From positions 15,050,021 to 15,114,020 of the forward strand of contig BSYO01000014.1 in NCBI GenBank assembly GCA_033239525.1: DNA of 64,000 nucleotides, given 5' to 3'. Below, piece by piece: positions 35,707 through 48,801 of this stretch. Under the pieces are notes generated by a model. It had not been told where the DNA came from, did not search any database, and saw only the letters and a program-made list of their open reading frames with translations. The stretch is from Nepenthes gracilis. Its lineage: Eukaryota; Streptophyta; Magnoliopsida; Caryophyllales; Nepenthaceae. Within the stretch, counting starts at the first letter, position 1. Each line of letters starts with the position of its first letter. The position numbers and the translations under genes were made by a program.

Positions 35707-36827
35707 TAATGCGTATCTGGATTCGAATTACCGAACGAGCTAGGTGCCACTTGATCTTCCCTGGGGGTTGAGTTGAAGCGTGTCCGATCGTTGTTATTTT
35801 GAACCTGGATCTTACATAACACAACTTATGAACAAGAGGTCAGAGGATGACAGGACTCGTTTCTCGATATGTCTTTCAACACTCAAATTAGAAACTTTCT
35901 CAAGCAAATAAAAAGATATAAGAAAATAATAATTCGTGGATGCATGTAATAGGGGATTGAGTGTTGGCGGAGGATTGAGTTTCAGTGAGTGCGTTGGGTT
36001 AGGATGCAGTTTTGAAATGGATGATTAAACTCCAGTGAGTGAGTTCAATTACGGAGCACCTTTGAGGCGAAGGATTGAGCTTTGATGGGTGCTAGCCTGG
36101 AGTCGAGACCAAGAGTGCTTTTTCCGTCTCCATTCTCTGGATCCTGCTCCCCGTAGGGGAGAAGAAGGATTTATAGACTTGAGGTTGGTGTAACATTCCT
36201 TGGGCTTCATGTCTGACGTTTTCTCTCGTTGTTTCTTTGAGTATGTTTGGGAATTAGAGTGATGATCATGGCCTTTTTTGGAGGACATTGGAGGACTGCG
36301 TGTGACATCTTAGGACCAACCACTGTACGGGTAGAGGCCTTGCGGAGATCAGCTAGACTGTTAGGGTAGCTGTTGTGGCTATGCTGTTAGAGCCATCGGC
36401 AGATATGTAAAAGGGTCAATCATGGGTGTCGCATAGCAATTACTTTCTGGAGAGATTTGTTGAGCCGTTTCTGCCATCATGGAGAGATGCACAATCTTGG
36501 GCAATATTTCAAAAATATTTATTGAGTTGCCTGAGATGGTTATAATAAGTGTCACCTATGAATTAGTGCTATGCTGTTTGTTGGTTGATAAGCTAATGGG
36601 GTTTCCATGGTCAGCCCGAAATCATCGTTTATTACTTAACAGTGTCGAGTCATACTTCTTAGGTCAACTTCGACGCCAGCTGGACCTTGGGCTAAGGGAA
36701 TGTCCCACTGGGCCTCCTTTTCTTGGGGCCTTAGATTAGAAAGAGTTTCTGTTAGACTGCGGCTTCCAGGTCGTTCTTTTCTTATAGGCCTTATGCCGGG
36801 TTGGCCCATGAATTATTGGACCTATCA
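35707..36827 (-). repeat. 5' LTR (right) of the pol-less Tat-like element
   Basis: On the minus strand it starts TGATAGGTCCAAT and ends directly before the primer-binding site. It aligns with 31293-32396. The TATA motif is in the minus-strand region near 36165-36180. Confidence 0.8.
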
Positions 36828-36832
36828 AAAAT

Positions 36833-38244
36833 CGAAAATGAGTCTCCAAAAATGATCAAATTATTGTATTCTTTTTTAAATTTTATGAAAACTTATAAAA
36901 ATATATAATCACGTACCCAAAATAAATAAAATGAATTTTATTTAAAAAATATCTTTTAACTAAGAAAAAAAATTACAAAATTTTATATCTAAAAATATCT
37001 GAACTTTGTAACAAACTCACTATCACTTTGTTTAAAGTAAACTTAAACTCCACGGCCTGAGAACTGAACATTCAAGAGTACATGAAACAGAATAATCAGT
37101 GTAAAGTTCCATGTAATAACAAGAACAATACATAGAATTTTGATGGGAAGTAAAATATGATTCAAATTTCAAACGATTGTCAAATCGTTTGTCTACCTTT
37201 TTTCTCTATCTTACTCTATCTTTCTCGGTGTTACTCAAAAGTTTGAAATTAAATCTCCCAAACTGACATAAAAATCACTCTTGATCTGTACTTGTGTCCG
37301 AGATTTGAATGCAAGCCTAAGCGCAAGAAGTGCCGTTTGAACAGAAGATCAAACATCACTCCCACATCAGAATTTAATTCTGTAAAGGGTGTTCGAGTTT
37401 TACTGTTTGAACACAAAGGCCTTACCAAGAACTATAGTAACAAAACTATATATAATTAGTCGTGGGTCTTATATGAGAATAGCCGACACCAATAATATGT
37501 ACAGATATCCGACAAGTGAAGGGTGTTTCACTAGGGACAGTAATTGGCATGCGCTTCTGTCTCTATAAGAGGAGGGATGGTACAAGGGGACCTGTCTTTT
37601 GGACCATTGGGTTGATGATGGCTCCATAATGACTGTGTCAGGCAATAATTTTCAAATTATACCAACACAACAGATTGGTTGTATCTTACGCTAAGTCCTG
37701 TTTGTCTGTTTTCACTTGGTGTTATGTATGTATACAAAACTAAGTGAATAAGATAAAGGAATACAAATTTTCAGAAATTAAGTCCAATTTTTTATTAATA
37801 CTCACTAATAAAAAGAAATAATATGTATCGATATTTCTCTTATATGATTTCCTTCCTAAACTAGAAATCCTGCGATATATATAAATAAAAAGAATAACTG
37901 GTTATATGGTTTGATAGTGAAGTAATTGTGCGGCTACGAGACACCTAATCCGGCTACTTTTTCTTAGCACTTGCTACCTATGCCTTTGATTTGTCAAGAA
38001 ACTGCTGATTAAACACACTCTTGAACCTACCATTGGTAGCTCCTCACATTTATACGAGGCAACTTCTAAAAAGAATTTGATAGTTGAAGCTCACAACCAC
38101 TTTATTGTCTTTGATTCGTCAGATACCTTCCTGAATTTACTGAATTGAACCGTTTCCATCGAGTTCTCTAGAGCCAATCTCCCTAAGTGAAATTGTCTGA
38201 ACCAACCAAGCCGCACGAACCAATACCTGCTCTCTTCCCTAGCT
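36833..38244. other. Intergenic sequence, no gene seen
   Basis: AT-rich at both ends, with a mixed-composition part near 37020-37660 and 37920-38240 that resembles no gene or element recognised here. No long ORF. Confidence 0.5.
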
Positions 38245-38249
38245 TAAGC

Positions 38250-38666
38250 TGTTACAGGCCTGGCCACTAAAGAGCCAGCCCAGCTTTTGGCCCACCCCAC
38301 AAACCCAGTTGGACCTCACAGGAAGTTTTGCCGCAATAGCCGATCCACCCATGCACCTAGAAAAAACCACGATTTCATCTGACATTAGGCTATTACTTAT
38401 TGTTGTTTTTTTTGTTATTGTTGTTAATTCCCTTATTACGGGTGGGCCCGTTTTCACTTAATCTCCTTATTTTGTTATTAGGCTGACAGTATATGAATGA
38501 GAAGAAACGACCTGTGATGGCTGAACAGATTACAACTAACTTATCTCTCTCGTTTGCTCTTTGCTCTCCTCTTCTCTTCTCTGTTGTCAGAATTTTTCCT
38601 TCCATTCGTCTGCAAACCTCCCTTCCTCTGCTCAACTCATCTCTCGATCTGTTATTGCCTGCAACA
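38250..38666 (+). repeat. 5' LTR of the Reina-like element
   Basis: It is nearly the same length as the 3' LTR. Differences between the two are mostly C/T and G/A transitions, suggesting methylation-driven decay after insertion. A primer-binding region (GGTGCTCTCATTGAG, 38669-38683) follows. Confidence 0.93.
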
Positions 38667-38687
38667 AAGGTGCTCTCATTGAGACCG

Positions 38688-41600
38688 ATGGCCGAGGGCG
38701 TTCTAACTCGCTTAAAGGCGCACGATAAAGCATTCGCAGGCATGGTAAAAGAGGTGAAAGATGTTGTGGCTATCGTTCAACAACACTCAGAGGAAATCGC
38801 GACGCATAAGGCTGACACAGAACACATCAAGCAATCTATTGCAGAGATTAATCATACCCTAGCTCGGATGGAGTGATTTACCATGGCATCGACGCTTCCT
38901 CCGCTACTTCCCACGCCGACTGTAAGTTTTTCCTCATTTCTCAGTGCCGACTATGTCCTCTTCCCAACCTTTGCCAGCCTTATTGTCAACCACTGCTGAA
39001 AACCCTAACGAGCTCTAGCCATGCTTACCTAAGCTTGAGATTCCTTTCTTTTCGGGGGATAATGTAAGCGGGTGGTTGTTCCGGTTCTTCGATACCATCG
39101 TACTCCTCTAGAGCGAGAACTTCTTGTCATGACCTTCTATATGTCAGGAGCGGCGTTACAATAGTTCCAATGGATGCATGCTATTCGGCAATTATCCACC
39201 TGGGATCTTTTCGTTCATGATTTGGAGCTTCGCTTTGGACCTTCTTCCTTCGTAAACTATGAGGCGGCACTGTACAAACTCAGACAAGCCACCACAATGG
39301 CGGTATACATGGTCGAGTTTGAGTCTCTGTCCACTCGAACCCCGGGGCTCATTGCCACTAACCTCTTGAATTGCTTTATCTCTGACTTACAAGATGATAT
39401 CCGGTGCGAGCTCCTTCTACTCAAACCCTTGTCACTACATGAGGCCATCGGAATGGCTAAATTGGTGGAAGAAAAGCTTGAGGCCACTCGCAACACCACA
39501 CAACGACCTCCTCTAGTAGTCAAATCCCTCAATGCTCCAGGGCCATCAGGAACGAAGGCTCCAATCTCTTTGAATTAGGCTCCAAAATTTCCCATTAAGA
39601 AACTCACCTCCACTGAAATGGCTGCCCGACGAGAACGGGGCTTGTGTTTCAATTGTGATGAACGGTTTGTCCCAGGACACCGGTGTAAACCACTTCAATT
39701 TTTGTGTATGCTGGTTGAGGATGAAGACACCAAACCATCAGAGACAGTTATATCTGAAGAAGAGAACGCACAGTCACCATTATCAGAAGAATTGTCCCCA
39801 GGCCAAGATAATGTTCCATCCATATTCTTCCATGCCTTAGAAGGCCATCAGGCGGCCACGACTCTGCGATTGCCAGGAACCATTTCAGGCCAATCAGTGA
39901 CCATGCTGGTAGACAGTGGTTCTATACACAATTTCTTGCAATCTTGTCTAGTCAGGTATCTCGGACTTCCCATTAAACCATCTCACTATCTTAAAGTTAC
40001 GGTGGGAAACAGAGATTCCTTACACTGTGAAGGAGTGTGTACTAAGGTTCCACTCACCTTAGGATCCTCCCAATTCTCGGTAGACCTTTATTTGCTTCCA
40101 ATCTATGGAGCAGATTTGGTTTTGGGAGTCCAGTGGTTAGCCTCTTTGGACCGGTATTGTTTGATTATAAATTCATGTGGATGAATTTCAAGTATGTCGG
40201 GATAGAACATACTCTCCATGGAGTACCCAATGCTGCTATTTCCACCATGACCATGAGTCAGTTGCGGCGCAGTGAATTCACCAATTCGATCGCTTGCTAC
40301 TTTCAATTGACAGTCACTCCACTCATCGAACACTCTCCAGCCGCAGAGTCCTCCGCCTCAATGCAGTTTGCTCACATTACTGACCCTCAAATTTCTACTG
40401 CTCTTCGATCCATCTCACAGACATTCCAAGATGCCTTTGCTGTGCCTCACGGGCTGCCTCCTCGGCGCCATACTGATCACAAGATTCCTCTACGGACTCA
40501 CGCAGCACTGGTCAATGTCAAACCATATTGCGACCTGCATTTCCAGAAGGGTGTAATGGAAACCTTAATCAAGAAAATGATAGCTGAAGGCATAATCAGA
40601 CCCAAGATGAGTCCATTCTCATCGCCTGTCCTCCTAGTGAAAAAGAAGGATGGTAGTTGGAGATTTTGTGTGGATTGTCGTGCCTTGAATGCAATTACCA
40701 TAAAAGATAGATTTCCGATTCCAACCGTGGATGAACTACTAGACGAATTGAGCGGTGCCACTTTGTTCTCCAAATTGGATTTACGTGCGGGATATCATCA
40801 GCTTCGGGTGCATCCGGAGGATGTGAAAAAGATTGCATTCCGAATGCATGAGGGGCACTACGAATTCCTAGTCATGCCCTTTGGATTGTCGAATGCGCCT
40901 TCTTCGTTTCAAGCCGAGATGAACAATATCTTCCGCCCCGCCCTCCGCAAATTTGTGCTTGTATTTTTCGACGATATTTTAGTTTACAGCCCCCTCCTGG
41001 GAAGCGCATCTCCGTCACCTCACTCGGGTGCTCCAAATCTTGCGCACGCACACCTTCTATGCCAACCACACTAAGTGTGAATTTGGACAGACCTCTCTCA
41101 CATATTTAGGCCACATTGTTTCATCCTAAGGGGTGGCTATGGATCCAGCAAAAATTGAATCCGTGTGAAATTGGCCCCTTCTTGTCAACTGCAAATAGCT
41201 ATAGGGTTTCCTGGGATTAGCGGGATACTACCGACGTTTTGTGGTGCGATACGCTCATATTGCTGCTCCGCTTACTCAATTACTGCAAAAAGAGGCGTTC
41301 ATTTGGGGAGACGAAGCTACATTTGCCTTTGAGTCCCTTAAAACTGTACTTAGCTCCACCCCCGTCCTGGCTTTACCAGATTTTTCCCAACCCTTCATAG
41401 TGCAAATAGATACTTCAGGTAATGGCGTGGGTGCCGTCTTGGTGCAAGTAGGTCGGCCCCTGGCTTTCTTTAGCCGTCAGCTCTGTCCAAAGCTCCAGAC
41501 TTCCTCTACATATGTCCGTAAACTTTATGCAATCACAGAAGCGGTCAAGAAGTGGCACTAATACCTCGTGGGAGCCAAGTTCGTTATCCAGACGGATCAT

Positions 41601-43222
41601 CAGCCCCTTCGGGCCCTAATGACACAGACAGTGCATACTCCAGAGCAACAAAAATGGATAATCAAATTAATCGGATATGATTTTGATATAGTGTACCGCC
41701 CAGGCAAGGAGAATGGGCCGGCGGACGCTTTGTCTAGACAGCAGGAAGGAAAATGCTATGCGCTGCAAATGGTGTCGAGACCCATAATAGCACTTGTTGG
41801 AAGCTCTTGAGAGTACTACAAGAGACAACCTTCCGCAACTACTATGATCAAATCCATCCTCAACTTCCCGGAAGAATTTGACCACTATACGGTTCGGGAT
41901 GGACTGGTATTCTTTAAAAACCGCCTCTTCTTTCCCCCTAAGTCAGCTCTGGAAGAATTAATTATGTAAGAGTATCACAACTCTATAGTGGGGGGACATG
42001 CCGGCATGTAGCACACATTGGCAAGGATTTCAGGTTCTTTTTACTGGCCAGGACTGCAGGATGACGTCCGTCGATTTGTCTCTACTTGTGCAACTTGCCA
42101 GCAAGTCAAGACCATCAACACACCACCGAGCGGACTGCTCCAGCCTCTCCCTATCCCTGGTCGAATATGGGAGTCTATCTCCATGGATTTTATCACGCAT
42201 CTTCCGGCATCCAAAGGACGTACTGTGATTTTGGTGGTCGTCGATCGCTTGTCCAAGTATGCACACTTTTCTTCCATGAGTAGTTCCTTTACCGCAGTAG
42301 ACCTCGTTCTGTGTTTGTTACTGATATTTGCCGTCTTCATGGGTTTCCGAAAGATATCATCTCTGACCATGATCCTATCTTTATGAGTACCTTTTGGCAA
42401 GATTTATTCAGGCTACAGGGAACATCTTTCTCGACCAGCAGCGCCTACCACCCTTAGACGGACGGTCAAACAGAAGTGATAAATCGATACTTAGAAGATT
42501 ATCTCCGCAGCTTCGCAGCTGACTACCTGGCTACTTGGAGGCAGTTGCTTCCTTGGGCTGAATGGCATTACAATACCGCATGGCATTCAGCCATTAAAAT
42601 GACGCCTTTCGAAGCAGTTTATGGCTGGCCACCATCCAACCTTCAGGATTATACACAGGGCACTTCACCAATAGCTGCGGTGGATGACATCCTCTCTGAT
42701 AGATCCACTGTCCTCGCTGCCCTTAAGGCCAACCTACAGCGGGCCCAATTGTGAATGAAAAATCAGGCAGATGCGCATCGCACAAATCGAGAGTTTCAGT
42801 CGGACGATTGGGTCTTCGTCAAACTACAACCTTATCGCCAGACCACCGCAGCTCGTCGCCAATCTAACAAGTTTGCGAAACGCTACTATGGGCCTTTTTG
42901 GATATTGGAACGTGTGGGCTCCGTGGCCTACCGGCTGCAATTGCCCACCTCTACCAGAATTCACAATGTATTTCACATATCGCTCCTTAAGAAATGTCGG
43001 GGCAATCCTGCTGCCCACCGTGTGGAACTCCCGGTCGAAGCTGTGGGTTCTCGCCTCGTGGTGTTCCCCACGCAGCTGCTAGGATTTCACAGGACGCTGC
43101 AGCAGGGAAAATTAGCGCCACAGCTCCTGGTTCAATGGCACTCACACACTCTAGACGAAGCCACTTGGGAACCTGCAGTGGAACTTCAGCAGGATTTTTT
43201 CGAGTTTCACCTTGAAGGCTAG
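38688..43222 (+). pseudogene. Reina-like gag-pol polyprotein, frameshifted
   Basis: ATG at 38688 starts a short coiled-coil-like gag N-terminus (MAEGVLTRLKAHDKAF) ending at TGA 38874-38876. Gag continues in other frames (39174-39578, WDLFVHDLELRFGPSSF) to a TAG. The knuckle CFNCDERFVPGHRC lies at about 39648-39690. Protease has MLVDSGSIHNFL (about 39904). A frameshift near 40140-40180 leads to reverse transcriptase ([20 protein letters not shown] about 40665, FFDDILVYS about 40965), then a frameshift near 40990. RNase H includes IDTSGNGVGAVL (about 41408), a TAG at 41559-41561, and ADALSRQ (about 41720). Integrase has a zinc region CATCQQ (about 42090), SMDFITHLP (about 42180), a break near 42386 and TPFEAVYGWPP (about 42604). 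The last frame (42755-43222) ends in a chromodomain-like LLVQWHSHTLDEATWEP. Autonomous function is lost. Confidence 0.9.
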
Positions 43223-43245
43223 GTGATTTTTGATGGGGATGGGCA

Positions 43246-43663
43246 TGTTACAGGCCTGGTCACTGGAGAGCCAACCTAGCTTTCGGCCCACCCCATGAAC
43301 CCAGTTGGACCTCACGGGGAGCTTTGTCGCAGTAGCCGATCCACCCGTGCACCCGGGAAATACCATGATTTCATCTAACATTAGGCTATTACTTATTATT
43401 GTTTTTTCTGTTATTGTTGTTAATTCCTTTATTACGGGTGGGCCCGTTTTCACTTAATTTTCTTATTCTGTTATTAGGCTGACAGTATATGAATGAGAAG
43501 AAACGGTCTATGATGGCTGAACAAATTACAACTAACTTCTCTTTCTCGTTTGCTCTGTGCTCTCCTCTTTTCTTCTTTGTTGTCAGAATTTTTCCTTCCC
43601 TTCATCTGCAGACCTCCCTTCCTCCGCTCAACTCATCTTTCGATCTGTTGTTGCCTTGCAACA
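43246..43663 (+). repeat. 3' LTR of the Reina-like element
   Basis: It starts right after the polypurine tract and ends GCAACA before the TAAGC duplication. It carries fewer TG/CA decay products than the 5' copy at several positions. Confidence 0.93.
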
Positions 43664-43668
43664 TAAGC

Positions 43669-44370
43669 TTACTTGTATGACTAGCACGATGCAAGGTTTG
43701 AATGTGTGTACCACTATGCCTAGCTCAATACCAAGGGACCGACAACTAGGTGCTTGAAAATCAGAGAGACATGTCTACCATATCAACTTGATAACAAAGT
43801 GTATCTTGGATGATGTATCTTGGCTAATGCCCTTGGACATTAATCTATCTTATATTCAATAAATTATAGATGATTATTTGTTATTAATTGAAATAATAAA
43901 GTAAAATAAATGCTTTTTTCTTCCTACAAGACGTTGGGGCTACTTATGGAAATGTCTTGAATTAATCTTTAGTATTTATTCCACATATTGATGTCATTTC
44001 TTCTTTTTCTCAACATCAAGAAACGAAACAGCAGTAAACAAAGCTGCTATCGACCAAAAGGATTATAGTTCCTTGGGAAGTCCAAGGGGTCGAACCATCC
44101 ATGCCAAGGGAGCTCATAATCGGTTGATCAATTTCTGAAGTCTAGAAGTAAACCTAATTGAAATAATTCAAAGAATCTTGTAATTGCTGTAATTCCTTAC
44201 AATTGGATTAATTTGAAGTTGTTCTTGAAAGTAGGAGAATTTTATCTGTCATTGACAAAGATTAGAGCTTTAATCTCAAATTTGAATTCAGTATGAATTC
44301 ATTCTACCAGCCCTAATATTGCAAGACTCGTATCCATTTTGTTGTAGCCGTTGGTTAAGACCAAGTAGTC
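43669..44370. other. Intergenic sequence downstream of the PPR gene
   Basis: No gene was recognised. The last 100-200 bases are probably the 3' UTR of the minus-strand PPR gene. A segment near 44050-44130 (CTTGGGAAGTCCAAGGGGTCG) looks like transposon debris but was not identified. Confidence 0.5.
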
Positions 44371-46564
44371 TTACGATCTGATCCAAGTGCACCCAGGATG
44401 CTTAAGGACACCAATTCTCTTCATCAATTCCCTCACGTCTGCTGCTTCTTCCCACTGTCCGGCAGCAGCATGAATATTCGATAACAGCACATATATCGTG
44501 GGGTTGTTCCATTCGGTCTTGAGAAGAAAGCCAGCAACAATTCTTCCCAGCCTTATATTTCCATAAGCCGCACAGGCACTGAACAAGGCCCACCAGACAG
44601 CAGAATCTATCTCAATATCCTTGCCTTCGATCAATCTCTCTGCCTCATCGAGATACCCTGCTCGGCCTAGAAGGTCAACAACACAAGCAAAGTGATCTAT
44701 TGCAGGCTCAAAGCCACAATCTTTAACCATGGAGTAGAAAATACTAATCCCGTCATCGACTAAACCAGCACGGCTGCAAGCTGACAGAACTGCCATGAAT
44801 GTTCCATGATCTGGCACAATGCGGCTTTCAACCTTCATTGTAGAAAACGTTTGGACAGCTTTCTTTCCTTCTCCAAACTGCCCCAAAGCAGAAATTATAG
44901 CATTCCAACTGATTATGTCCCTTTCATTCATGCCATTAAACACCTTTTTGGACCAATTTAAAAACCCACACTTAGCATACATTGAGATGAGGGAATTTCC
45001 TAAGAATGTTTCTTGGAAAAACCCAAATTTAAGAATGTAGCCATGAACCTGTTTTCCATGTCTCAAGGCTGATAAGCTGGAACAACAGCTCAAAGCAATG
45101 TTGAGGGTATAGACATCAGGCCTGATGTTTGCATTCAGAAGATCAGAAAATTGCTCTATAGCTTGCATTGGGCATCCATTGAACAAAAACCCGGAAATAA
45201 TTGCATTCCAAGAGATCAGGTTTTTGGGGAAAGATTCACAGAATATTTGGTAGGCCTTCTTAATGCCACCGTGCTTAGAGAATGCAGAAATCAATGCATT
45301 TGTAGCTTCACTTATTAGCTCAAGTCCACTTTTCAGCACAACAGCTTGAAACATATGAACAGTCCCTAAGCATTCTGTGCTTGCTAATAGACTCCCAATT
45401 GTATATTCATCTGGCCGAAATCCAGCCCTCTGCATCTGCATATAGTTCAATATTGCTCGTCTTGCAAAACTTTTCTGAGCATATCCAGTAATCATGGTGT
45501 TCCATGCAACAATGTCCTTCTCTTCAAGTTTTTCGAATAATTTACTAGCTGCTTTGAGGTGTCCATGATTAATATACATAGCCATGGCAGCATTATTCAC
45601 AGCAGTGCAGCGTTCATAACCAGCCTTAATCGTATGTGAGTGAACTTGTAGACAAACATTTTCATCCAAACAGGAGCTCATAACACTAAGAAAATGTCAA
45701 TTCAGTGGGTCTTAAACAAGCCTCTAGCATATCTTTGAACGTCTTCAAGGCCTCTTCATCCCATCCCAAACTAACTAGACCATTTATCATAGCATTGTAA
45801 GTAATCTGATCACATACACCCACTTTTGCTTCTTCAAAAACTTCATACGCATCCATCACATTACCGCAGCTGAAATACATGGAAACAAGAGAATTTATCA
45901 CAGAAGTTCTATCCAAAAACCCACTCTTGATTATCAACGAATGAACTTGCCTCCCCAAATCCGCCGAGCAGAAGCTCAGAACACTAGCCAAAGTGTAATT
46001 ATCAGGCATAACGCCCAGCTTATGCATTGTCAGAAACAAATCAAACGCAATGTTCAAACGCCCATTCTCAGTGCAACCAGTAATTATAGCATTCCACAGA
46101 GCAACATTTTGCCTAGGCATTCTATCAAACACCTGGCAGGCATAACCCACCTCACCCAACTTTGCACAAGCAGATAGCAAAGTGGTCCATGAGTAAACAT
46201 CTGGTTCATCAACATCACCAAACACCCTTTTCACAGAATCCAAGTCCCTCGATTTCGCGTAGTGAAAGAGGAGGGTGTTCGTGACATGAGGGTAAGCTTT
46301 GAGGCCAGCGTGTATGGAATAGGCATGAAGCTGATTGCCAACTCTTACGTCAGGGATGTGGGCACAGGCAGTGAGGGTAGCAGAGAGAGTGTAGTGGTCT
46401 GGTTTGAGGAATGGAGATGAAAGGAGATGCTTAAACAATTGCAGAGTATCTGCATAACAATTTGAGCGGGTGAGCTTTGTCAATTGGCAGTTGAGCTTGA
46501 TAAGTTGCTTTATGGCATCGTCAGCTACATATTTCACGCTTCGATGGTGGGAATGAAACTTCAT
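44371..46564 (-). CDS. PLS-class pentatricopeptide repeat protein with E-type C-terminus, split by a 1-base frameshift
   Basis: Two adjoining minus-strand frames (46564-45686, 292 codons; 45681-44371, 436 codons) form one protein of about 730 residues. Tandem PPR motifs run throughout, for example DVYSWTTLLSACAKLG, VALWNAIITGCTENGR, DIVAWNTMITGYAQK, NLISWNAIISGF and DIISWNAIISALGQFGE. The C-terminus (AVWWALFSACAAYGNIRLG, then VLLSNIHAAAGQWEEA and PGCTWIRS) is an E-type extension, and no DYW deaminase domain follows. Such proteins bind organelle RNA, often as C-to-U editing factors; organelle and target are unknown here. It resembles the Arabidopsis protein At3g49740, from memory. The break is in an A4 run (45691-45694 plus strand; T4 on the coding strand). 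With three bases there the frame joins without any other loss, and the rest of the gene has no other defect, so it is either a very young pseudogene or an intact gene with a sequencing error. It is intronless, as is usual for the family. Confidence 0.9.
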
Positions 46565-47661
46565 TAGTCACATTGAACGTGAGAAATCCCTTGAATCGAA
46601 GCAGTACAGTATGCCCACCTTCCATGACGGGATACAAGGACAACAACAATTACACATCAAAAAAAAAAAAACTGTAGGCAGAGAAAGAATGAAGAACCCG
46701 AATGAAAGCAGAACCGATTACGTGAAATAGGTAGGGCTATGGAGTCGAAGAATTAATAATGCTAGTACTATTCACAAACACCATATAAACAAGGAAATTT
46801 CTAGAGTATCACCAGGCCCGGGAAAATGTTTCACAAACACCATGGGTAATGAAGTGTTTGGTTTAACCTTTAATAAAGAAAAATTACAAAAAAAAAAAAA
46901 AAAAAAATAAAAATATAAAATAAAAATGTGTTATATTATAAATAAGAGTCATATAAAATATATATTATTTTACTTGAATTTGATAGGTTCAATTGTGAAA
47001 TAATAAGATTTGCACCTAAATTGTAATAATTCGGTGTACTAGAACATGACCGGATTAGTAGAAAACATATTGGTAGTGTCATGGTCCAGAACCAAAACAT
47101 GTCCAAAAAATAATCTAGAATAATTATGATTTAGAATATTAAATCCCAAAAATAAAATTATAACAAAAACAAACTCTAAAATTTAGGCATAATCTATGAT
47201 TAAATCAACCGTCTGACCATAACTAGAATAACAAACGATGATATTGTCATATATTCGTAGTATCTTTTTTGATGACTAATTTGGTTAAATAAATAATTAC
47301 GATCTGCTCCAAAATATTGTAAGAAAAAAGTGATTAACAATAATATAAATAAAATTACTGAACTCTAACACAACGAAATGCCACGAAATCTAATTAGTTA
47401 GATGATCATGACCCTATTTTGTTGACAATATAATATACAACCCTGAGACCCCAAATAATACCAAAATACATTTGATATAATTACAATTCAAATACATAGT
47501 TGATACTCACCAAATATAAGTAAGATTTCAATTAAATCTGTATCCAAACTCTCCACAATGTATCCAAAGCTCATTAATTTGAAGGGATAAGAGGCAATAA
47601 AAATATAGGTCGAATGTTCAGCAAGTATTTATATATAATATATATAATAAATTTACTCATC
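46565..47661. other. AT-rich intergenic sequence upstream of the PPR gene
   Basis: It contains the presumed PPR promoter and 5' UTR (directly left-adjacent on the minus strand), two A runs (about 46657-46670 and 46888-46907), and a 28-bp sequence (46747-46774) repeated exactly at 59690-59717. No other gene was seen. Confidence 0.5.
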
Positions 47662-47666
47662 CATAT

Positions 47667-48431
47667 TGTTGCGTTCCGGATTTTTGGGTCCGAGCAACAC
47701 AAATGATGAAGATTGAGTGAGAGGAAGAGAGATTGAACATGATATTTTTACGTGGAAACCTTCTCTTGAATGAGAAGGAAAACCACGAGGCACGGCTTTG
47801 GAAGTACTTCACTATGAGGCGTTTTCCTTACAAGAGGCTAATACGGTGGCCGAGCGTTTGAATTACAAAGAGATGAAGACAAGGGTGGCGGCGTTCTCTT
47901 TCTTTCTCGAGAGAGTCTTAGCTTTTTTGTTCTCGGGAAAATTCGTGAGCTTTTCCACTAGTTTACGGAAAGATCCCCCTCCCTGATGCCGGGGAGAGTA
48001 TTTATAGGCGAAAATAATGCCGTTGGCCTTTGGGTGCGGTGGCCACCTCTCACTCCGGCCACGTCCTGCCGGTGTCGGGGTATCGATATCACGGGAGGCA
48101 CGTTTAGCCCGTTTTGCGAGAATGCCCAGACGGCGGTGACAGTGCGGTGTCGATCGGCGGTGGTAGTGCGTTGCGGAGTTTCACGCGTTTTGCGGAAGTT
48201 TGTTTGGTGGCAATCTCGGACGTCTTGGAGTGTCTCGCGCTTTTATTGGGTCCACGGACTTCAAAACTCGGCGAGGGTTCTCGGGCTTCAAAGCCCTCGG
48301 GCGTTCTGCGCTTTGCCATTCCGAGATCTTCTCTCGGGTGCTATGATCATTCGGGCTCCTTTACACTTAGCTTCCCGAGTCAAGTACTTTTCTACCCGGT
48401 GGATCGGGGACCACAGATCTTGAACCCAACA
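47667..48431 (-). repeat. 3' LTR (left) of the 10-kb Tat-like element
   Basis: On the minus strand it starts TGTTGGGTTC after the polypurine tract and ends CGCAACA. It differs from the right LTR mainly by small insertions and deletions, many in G or C runs. Confidence 0.92.
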
Positions 48432-48801
48432 CTAGCCCCCATGCCCAAGGGTCCGAGATCTTCGACCGTTGGGCGTGTTCTTCGATGCTTCCGAGATGTC
48501 CTTTTCCCTGTGAATGCTAGCCCGCGATCATGATGATTGTCCGTTGGGCATCTTGCTTGTCCGAGGATACTGCTTTGATGAAGACTTAGATCGAGAATTT
48601 GCTTGGGCGCTTTTAGGTCCTTGTAACCTGTTGACTTCTCTCGGTCGCGGACTTCATTGTCTCGAGAACTTTGTTATTGTCAGAAGACTCTCACGCACGC
48701 CGTTCGAGGTTTTACGTGGGCATTAAATGCGTGATTGATTGCCATCAATTACCTTGGAAAGGTAAACGCTCATCATTTATTTGAAGAGAACAGTAGGGTG
48801 A

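Larger units (their letters stand above)
31293..36827 (-). mobile_element. Tat-like Ty3/gypsy element, old, pol missing (non-autonomous)
   Basis: Two related LTRs of about 1.1 kb flank 3.3 kb of internal sequence. Flanks AAAAC (31288-31292) and AAAAT (36828-36832) look like a target duplication with one transition. Minus orientation is shown by a decayed Tat-type primer-binding site beside the right LTR (35688-35706), a G-rich polypurine tract on the minus strand beside the left LTR (32397-32410), minus-strand gag remains, and a minus-strand TATA motif (TCTATAAATCC) in each LTR. No protease, reverse transcriptase or integrase was recognised, so most of pol appears deleted. Confidence 0.8.
38250..43663 (+). 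mobile_element. Ty3/gypsy chromovirus, Reina-like, complete ends
   Basis: Two LTRs of 417 and 418 bp both start TGTTACAGG and end GCAACA. Perfect 5-bp target duplications TAAGC stand at 38245-38249 and 43664-43668. The polypurine tract (43231-43245) abuts the 3' LTR. Reverse transcriptase precedes integrase, and integrase ends in a chromodomain-like segment, so it is a chromovirus. The short LTRs and total length of 5.4 kb fit the Reina clade. The coding region is broken in several places. Confidence 0.95.
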
